DNA of 64,000 nt from Dendrocalamus latiflorus (Eukaryota; Streptophyta; Magnoliopsida; Poales; Poaceae): positions 9,877,077 through 9,941,076 of the forward strand of contig CM029647.1 of assembly GCA_017311315.1 (NCBI GenBank), given 5' to 3'. Both the position numbers and the translations under genes were made by a program. Positions 58,473-64,000 of this stretch are shown here, piece after piece. Under the pieces are notes generated by a model. It made no database searches. It was not told the origin of the DNA and saw only the letters and a list, made by a program, of their open reading frames with translations. Within the stretch, counting starts at the first letter, position 1. Every line of letters starts with the position of its first letter.

Positions 58473-60746
58473 ATGGATATGGTGCGAAGTATGATGAGCT
58501 ACTCCACACTCCCATTGAGTTTATGGATGGAGGCGTTGAAAACCGCCATTCATATTCTCAACAGAGTGCCTAGTAAGTCGGTGCCCAAAACACCGTACGA
58601 GTTGTGGACAGGAAGAGTTCCCTCACTAAACCACTTACGTGTGTGGGGGAGTCCTGCTGAGGCTAAAGTATTTAACCCAAACCTTGGGAAACTTGATCCC
58701 AAAACAGTAAGTTGCCATTTCATTGGCTACCCTGAAAAGTCAAAAGGTTTTCGTTTCTACTGTCCAGATAGATATACAAAGTTTGTAGAAACGAGACACG
58801 CTGTCTTCCTAAAGGATGAAATGATGAGAGGAAGTATGGTAGCTCGTGAGATTGATCTTGAAGAGAAGCGGGTGTATGCGCCCACTCCGATGATTCAAGA
58901 GCCATTCTTCACACTACCTGCTGTCGCTGCACCGACGGTGCAAGACACTGTGGTGCCAGCAACTGTTATTGTTCCTCCTGTGGCAACAATGAATGATAAT
59001 GAGGAGTCTGTTCTTCAGGATCCTATAGAACCTATTGCCACAGATGAGGGGGAGCAACAGCAGCCTCAAACAGTAGATGTACCAAATGAGGAGGCCCCGA
59101 GGAGGTCTCAAAGAGTAAGAAGATCAGCTATTTCTGATGATTATCAGATTTATCATACAGAGGAATTTCAAATGGAGGATGATCCCACCTCATTTGAAGA
59201 AGCCATGAGAAGCGAAAATTCCTCAAAATGGCTTGAGGCCATGGAAGAGGAAATGAGGTCCATGAAGACTAATAAAGTCTGGGACTTGGAAATTATTCCT
59301 AAAGGAGCCAAAACAGTAGGCTGTAAATGGGTCTACAAGACAAAACATGACTCCCAAGGGAATGTAGAAAGATACAAAGCGCGACTTGTGGCAAAAGGAT
59401 TTACGCAAAGAGAAGGGATTGATTACAATGAGATCTTTTCTCCAGTCTCATGTAAAGATTCCTTCAGAATCATAATGGCATTAGTAGCACATTATGATTT
59501 AGAGTTACATCAGATGGATGTAAAGACGGCATTTCTTAATGGGGATTTGGAGGAAAATGTTTACATGGCACAACCGAAAGGTTTTGTCGTGGAAGGAAAT
59601 GAAAGAATAGGATGCCGCCTAAAGAAATTGATTTATGGGTTAAAGCAAGCTTCAAGACAGTGGTACTTGAATTTTGACAGTACAATAAGAAAATTTGGAT
59701 TTAAAGAGAATGTTGAGGACAACTGTGTTTATGCAAAGTTTAAAGATGAGAAGTTTATCTTCCTAATGCTGTATGTGGATGATATCCTACTAGCTAGTAG
59801 TGATGTTAGTCTGCTACTGGAGACAAAGAAGTTTTTGTCCTCAAACTTTGATATGAAAGATCTTGGTGAAGCTTCGTTTGTTCTAGGGATCGAAATTCAC
59901 CGGGATAGAAACAAGGGGATATTGGGACTGTCACAAAAGGCATACACAGAGAAAGTATTAAAGAAATTTGGTATGCATAAAAGTAGTCCTTCACCTGCAC
60001 CTATAGTCAAGGGCGACAGATATGAGGATTTTCAATGCCCCAGGAACCAATACGAGCTCGATCAAATGAAAGCGGTTCCATATGTTTCAGCTGTCGGAAA
60101 CTTACAGTATGCTCAAGTGTGCACACGCCCTGACTTAACATTTGTTACCGGGTTACTTGGCAGATTCCAGAGCAATCCTGGAATAGAACATTGGAAATTG
60201 ATAAAGAAAGTCTTGCGTTATTTGCAAGAAACAAAAGGCCTCATGATGACATACAGAAGATCAGATTCACTCCATATAGTGGGGTATACAGATTCTGATT
60301 TTGCGGGAGATGATAGAAAGTTTACATCCGGATATGTGTTCACTCTCGCTAAAGGAGCTATATCGTGGAAAAGCTCAAAACAAACCGTCACTACATCGTC
60401 CACAATGTATGCCGAGTTTGTAGCATGTTATGAGGCTACGGGGCAGGTGAACTGGCTAAAGAAGTTCATACCCGGTTTAAAAGTGGTTGACGACATCAAT
60501 AGACCACTTAAGTTGTACTGCGATAATGAACCCGCAGTAACGTATGCCCACAACAATAAGTCAAGTGGTGCTGCCAAACACATTGACATAAAGTACTATG
60601 TTGTGAAAGATAAAGTTCGGGATCAAATTATAAGTCTTGAGCATATAAGTACCGCAAAGATGTTAGCGGATCCGCTTACTAAAGGCTTACCACCCAACGT
60701 GTTCAGAGAACATGTAGCCGGCATGGGTTTAAGGGAAAGCCTATGA
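58473..60746 (+). CDS. Copia element 2 pol: integrase C-terminus, reverse transcriptase, RNase H
   Basis: An uninterrupted 757-codon frame. Residues 1-115 are the integrase C-terminal region (LWMEALKTAIHILNRVPSKS, then GYPEKSKGFRFYCP). An acidic linker follows to about 230. The RT domain spans roughly 245-490, with WVYKTKHDSQGNVERYKARL, MDVKTAFLNGDLEENVYM and the catalytic YVDD at 434-437. RNase H occupies about 575-740, with a first acidic residue at D607 (GYTDSDFAGD) and the terminal ADPLTKGLP motif. The first Met is internal to pol, not a true start: in a working element this would be the end of one gag-pol frame. RT and RNase H look enzymatically intact. Confidence 0.93.
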   Translation: MDMVRSMMSYSTLPLSLWMEALKTAIHILNRVPSKSVPKTPYELWTGRVPSLNHLRVWGSPAEAKVFNPNLGKLDPKTVSCHFIGYPEKSKGFRFYCPDRYTKFVETRHAVFLKDEMMRGSMVAREIDLEEKRVYAPTPMIQEPFFTLPAVAAPTVQDTVVPATVIVPPVATMNDNEESVLQDPIEPIATDEGEQQQPQTVDVPNEEAPRRSQRVRRSAISDDYQIYHTEEFQMEDDPTSFEEAMRSENSSKWLEAMEEEMRSMKTNKVWDLEIIPKGAKTVGCKWVYKTKHDSQGNVERYKARLVAKGFTQREGIDYNEIFSPVSCKDSFRIIMALVAHYDLELHQMDVKTAFLNGDLEENVYMAQPKGFVVEGNERIGCRLKKLIYGLKQASRQWYLNFDSTIRKFGFKENVEDNCVYAKFKDEKFIFLMLYVDDILLASSDVSLLLETKKFLSSNFDMKDLGEASFVLGIEIHRDRNKGILGLSQKAYTEKVLKKFGMHKSSPSPAPIVKGDRYEDFQCPRNQYELDQMKAVPYVSAVGNLQYAQVCTRPDLTFVTGLLGRFQSNPGIEHWKLIKKVLRYLQETKGLMMTYRRSDSLHIVGYTDSDFAGDDRKFTSGYVFTLAKGAISWKSSKQTVTTSSTMYAEFVACYEATGQVNWLKKFIPGLKVVDDINRPLKLYCDNEPAVTYAHNNKSSGAAKHIDIKYYVVKDKVRDQIISLEHISTAKMLADPLTKGLPPNVFREHVAGMGLRESL

Positions 60747-60936
60747 TTCCTGGACTAAAAGATGGCCCAAAAGTTTAAAGTAACTATTTCATATCAGAGA
60801 GGTGTATTGTAGCTGTTGAATCTATCGGCGATTGACCGTGACGATGAGACATGTTCTATGCACTAATCTATGATGGAATGTGTAAAGTCAAAAAAGTAAT
60901 TAAAGATAAAGTATAGATTGAGATCAAGGGGGAGAA

Positions 60937-61411
60937 TGTTAGAATGATCTCAGCAGGGCATTTGGCCCAACGGCCAAATTCCCTCCCCTTGCTCGCGCCC
61001 TGATCGGGGGCGCCCAGCCCAATAGGCTGGTGGGCCCCTGTCGCCAGCGCCATATAAAAGAGAGGTGGGGGCCGGGGCGGCACGCATGACGAGGTTCACC
61101 GTGCCGCCGCCAGACCCACCAACAAACCCTAATCCGATCTGAGGAGGGGGCGCTGCAACGACGGGAAGCTCCACCACCGCAATCCCCTTCGCCGAATCTG
61201 CGCCGCCACCACCACCGTCTTCCTCTTCCCCGACCGCCGCTGCCCGTGCGCAGACATCACCGACGAACCAGTGATGGCCGCCTCTTCATCCAGCACATCC
61301 GGAGGTCGGTTAGTACCCCTCTCTCCCTCTCGGTATCACTAAAGAACCCTAGTCTAGAGAAAAGGAAAGAGTACTCCGCTAGACTAACCTAGGAGATCCA
61401 CGGGACTAACA
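60937..61411 (+). repeat. 3' LTR of Copia element 2
   Basis: A 475-bp direct repeat of 55270-55745 with a 1-bp deletion near its end. It is preceded by the polypurine tract CAAGGGGGAGAA and followed by CATGC. Confidence 0.95.
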
Positions 61412-61416
61412 CATGC

Positions 61417-62265
61417 ATGCCTAATTGTTGCATTGGTCAGGTAAAATCAGTGAATATATATACAAGTTTTCAACTATTAGCCACGTCCTTGATCAGATGG
61501 ACTTATTTGGAGGAAGAAACTTCTAGAAATTATTTACAGAGTGAATTAATGTTGTTGCTTGAACCTCGTCATTCGTCGGAATAGTTGTGTCCATTAATTT
61601 ATGTCAAACATCAATATTTCTAAAAATAGATCATCCGGCCAGTTGGTTAGATTGGCTATTGATTTTGTTAATTTGGTTCGAGTTGTGTCAAGAGACAGCA
61701 ACTTGCCTAGTTTTGCATGTTCAGTTTGTTTGAATGGTGAGTGAAGAGGACAAGTGAAGCGAGAATTATGTGCTTCGTCATACATACCATCAATCTCACG
61801 AGCTGCGTGTTCATACCAAATTCATATAGAAAAGGAGGCTACGTGCATTTGGGCTTTAATAAATGAGATGGCACATGGATAGAGACAATCATAGGCTAAT
61901 ATCTCCTTTAGGGCATTACAATGATGTAGATAATTGTAGTCTATAACATCCGTTATGTCACCTATAAACGGCATTAAAGATAGATCATACAATAAGTTAT
62001 TTTTTTGCATATTTTTATAGACAGTTTCTCCATGACACATGTGTCTTATTTATTGTGTTACAGTCAACTACTGCATAAGAGATGGTCCAATTCTCTATGC
62101 TCCCTCTCTCTCCTTCATCTTATCCCGTGTCCTACTTAATAAGATTTATAGACAGCTAACATCACACTATTGCATATGGTCTTAGACGCACAAAATTCTT
62201 TCTGCGATGCTAACTCAGCTTACAAACTTTAAGAGTGATGAGGCAAAAGGTATTTCGAACGGTCC
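61417..62265. other. Intergenic, no gene recognised
   Basis: AT-rich DNA right of Copia element 2. I see no gene or clear repeat. Confidence 0.45.
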
Positions 62266-62500
62266 TTGTGGTGCTCAGTTTGGCGATAGTTTATGATTTA
62301 TTTTACTATAGCTGGTTTATTTTTTTACTATAACTGATGATAACTTATTTTGATGTAATTTAATTTTTAAAAACATAAAAATAAAAAAATTAGCCACTCA
62401 TGGATAATACGATGTAATACGAAAAAAGACCAAAAAAATAAAAAACCAATAATAAAATGAAATAAAAAAGTAAATTAAAAGCCAGAAACGAGCGGGGCCA
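62266..62500. repeat. Possible family B MITE remnant
   Basis: It opens GGTCCTTGTGGTGCTCAG and ends AGCCAGAAACGAGCGGGGCC, with an AAAACATAAAAATAAAAAA interior like other family B copies. The ends are only loosely inverted. It is non-coding. Confidence 0.35.
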
Positions 62501-62944
62501 CCGATGCTTCCGTGCGCGTGTCTTTGGTTTTCAATGTGGGGATTTGTAGCTGCAATCCCAACATACACCGTCTCCTGTCAGAAATAAGTACCACTTCCAT
62601 CCAGCTAGGATCCTATACGGTTTCAACGCATGCATCATGTTTGGACGATCTGGTTGGCAACGTACCGTGCAGAACCAAGTTCAGAAAACTGGTGGGTACC
62701 TGGTAGACGCTGTCGCAGGGGATACTGAATCCTGACAGGTTTTAACACCGTGTTTATCTCAGTTATACTTTAGTCAAACCAACTCAAGTGAAACCGGGGA
62801 AAATATTCTCTAAATTAGAAAGGAGAACTAAATACACTTTGGGAACAAGATTTTAGGTCATGTATTTTTGTCATAGCCAATTGTTTTTCAGGGGAGACTA
62901 AAGGTGTCGTCATTGGACAGGTCCTCAACAAGAAAAAAAACTTA
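62501..62944. other. Intergenic, no gene recognised
   Basis: Short open frames only (for example 62512-62706, plus), with no domain or splice support. Confidence 0.4.
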
Positions 62945-63170
62945 GCCTCATTTAAAAATACTATGACTTTTAACTAAAATGACAGTGTAGCGGCTATTAA
63001 CTTTTTCTTAGATAATAAATTAAAGGAAAATAAATAAACAATATTATTATATCTCTATGTATAACGCAAAAGAAAAAAGAAAAAAGAGAGTAAAAAGGCT
63101 ATATTAAAAAAACCAACACGTTTGAAATGATTTTTGGTTTCTGAAAAAAGAAGTTGTTTGGAACAGAACC
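62945..63170. repeat. MITE family B, copy with TTA duplication
   Basis: It begins GCCTCATTTAAAAATAC, ends GTTTGGAACAGAACC and is flanked by TTA on both sides. CAGTGTAGCGGCTATTAAC and TATTATATCTC blocks correspond to those at 48486-48717. It is non-coding. Confidence 0.6.
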
Positions 63171-63263
63171 TTAAACTAGCAATCATGATACTCTATGTGT
63201 ATTAACTTTGATTACAGTCTAGAGTAGGTGTTCTCCACTGCTGATCACCTATAACTAAACTAT

Positions 63264-63546
63264 GGCCCTGATCAATATGGCTTCAGCTTCTGGCTTCAGC
63301 TTATTTTTGCACTATTCATAAATTTCGTCTTTTTCTGAACTTTTGGCTTTTTTTAGTTTTTTTACCGGTTCTTTTTTTCCTCGTATTTGTTTACATTATA
63401 CGTGATGGGCTAATATGTTTTTTCTATTTTAAATTTTTTAAATTTAATTATGGTAAATAAGCCTCTGTCAGCTACAGTGCTTTTTCAGCCAGCTACAGTA
63501 TTTTCAGCCATAAGCCATGAGGCTTTCAGCCGAACCGATCACCACC
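63264..63546 (-). repeat. MITE family A, copy 5 (reverse, full length)
   Basis: A 283-bp reverse copy of 18320-18590: it begins GGCCCTGATCAATATGGCTT and ends AGCCGAACCGATCACCACC. All interior blocks are present. Compared with copy 2 it has an extra GGCTTCAGCTTCT repeat near one end. No TTA duplication is readable at its flanks. Confidence 0.75.
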
Positions 63547-64000
63547 AGGTATTGTAGGGTTTGTCCATCTATCAAAAAGGAACGGACGATTGTATTGTTT
63601 CAACTCAAGCCATCACAAAACTAGAAAGATAAAAGGCGAAAGGAGGTTGCGTGTAGAAAATCCGAATCCAATGACTCGAACCAGGAAAGCATACGAACAG
63701 ATGGTGCATGGGGCCCTGAGATCTTTCCGAGGCAAGGGATGTCTCCATCGCTCGGGACACACGATTTAAGTCCGGGTTTATTTGCTTGCTCGCACAAATT
63801 GCTCGTGCTCACGTCAGCAAAGGCACCAGCGGTAATGTTGTGGCTTATGCCTTGTGGGTATTTATGATTTATAGTTCACTTTTTGTTATTTATGAGTGTC
63901 AAGTATGGAGTAAGAGAAACTCACATATAATTTCAGCAGATATAAATAAAATAACTGTAGTATATAGTATAATTAATTTATAGATATCGCCATAAAAGAC
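63547..64000. other. Intergenic to the window edge, no gene recognised
   Basis: Mixed composition, with two short open frames without domain. Anything starting here would be cut by the window end. Confidence 0.4.

Larger units (their letters stand above)
55270..61411 (+). mobile_element. Ty1/Copia LTR retrotransposon 2, complete insertion, partly intact pol
   Basis: A 6142-bp insertion with LTRs 55270-55745 (476 bp) and 60937-61411 (475 bp) that begin TGTTAG and end CTAACA. The 5-bp duplication CATGC lies at 55265-55269 and 61412-61416. A standard initiator-Met primer site (TGGTATCAGAGC) is at 55747-55758 and a polypurine tract at about 60924-60936. By eye the LTRs differ by seven substitutions and one 1-bp deletion (about 98.5% identical), roughly half a million years at 1.3e-8 per site per year. 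Gag, integrase, RT and RNase H follow Copia order. The protease is not found, and frameshifts hit gag and integrase. The lineage is unresolved. Confidence 0.96.

Overview
This window is nuclear DNA from a grass, probably a panicoid or other warm-season species. Three intron-rich plant genes, all on the minus strand, sit in repeat-dense intergenic DNA that holds two complete LTR-retrotransposon insertions, many short MITEs with TTA target duplications, foldback DNA, satellite-like arrays and microsatellites. There are no bacterial-style operons, CRISPR arrays or rRNA, and I saw no convincing tRNA.

Genes. (1) 4784-10483 encodes an NIN-like protein (RWP-RK plus PB1 nitrate-response transcription factor) close to rice NLP3: five coding exons, 932 residues. 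(2) 20936-23754 encodes an ABIL protein (plant Abl-interactor, a SCAR/WAVE actin-nucleation subunit): nine coding exons, 315 residues. (3) 37427-40964 encodes a repressor-class auxin response factor (B3, ARF domain, RLFGV motif, C-terminal PB1): fourteen coding exons, 697 residues. I rebuilt all three exon by exon; splice sites and phases close without a break. From memory, rice OsARF1 (LOC_Os01g13520) and OsNLP3 (LOC_Os01g13540) are near neighbours on chromosome 1, so the window is probably collinear with that segment. The three proteins share no known pathway. Their proximity reads as conserved gene order, not a functional cluster.

Mobile DNA. Copia element 1 (25394-32681, 243-bp LTRs, TSD GATCT) lies between ABIL and ARF and is full of stops and frameshifts. 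Copia element 2 (55270-61411, about 476-bp LTRs, TSD CATGC) keeps a long integrase-C/RT/RNase H frame but has no visible protease and has a broken gag-integrase region. Their LTR pairs differ by only about 3% and 1.5%, so both insertions are young. A MITE family with five copies, further TTA-flanked MITEs, a foldback element (about 44640-46185) and a Micron-like element framed by (TA)n tracts (50688-51281) fill much of the rest.

Tandem arrays include a unit of about 165 bp (3188-3758), a unit of about 146 bp that alternates in dimers (34890-36000) and a degenerate GTTTCAT-rich minisatellite (42540-43560). I saw no clear new biochemical system. The strongest leads are the Micron-like element, the foldback element, the dimeric array, and the contrast between young LTRs and decayed coding regions in both Copia elements. 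All identities and repeat boundaries were read by eye.
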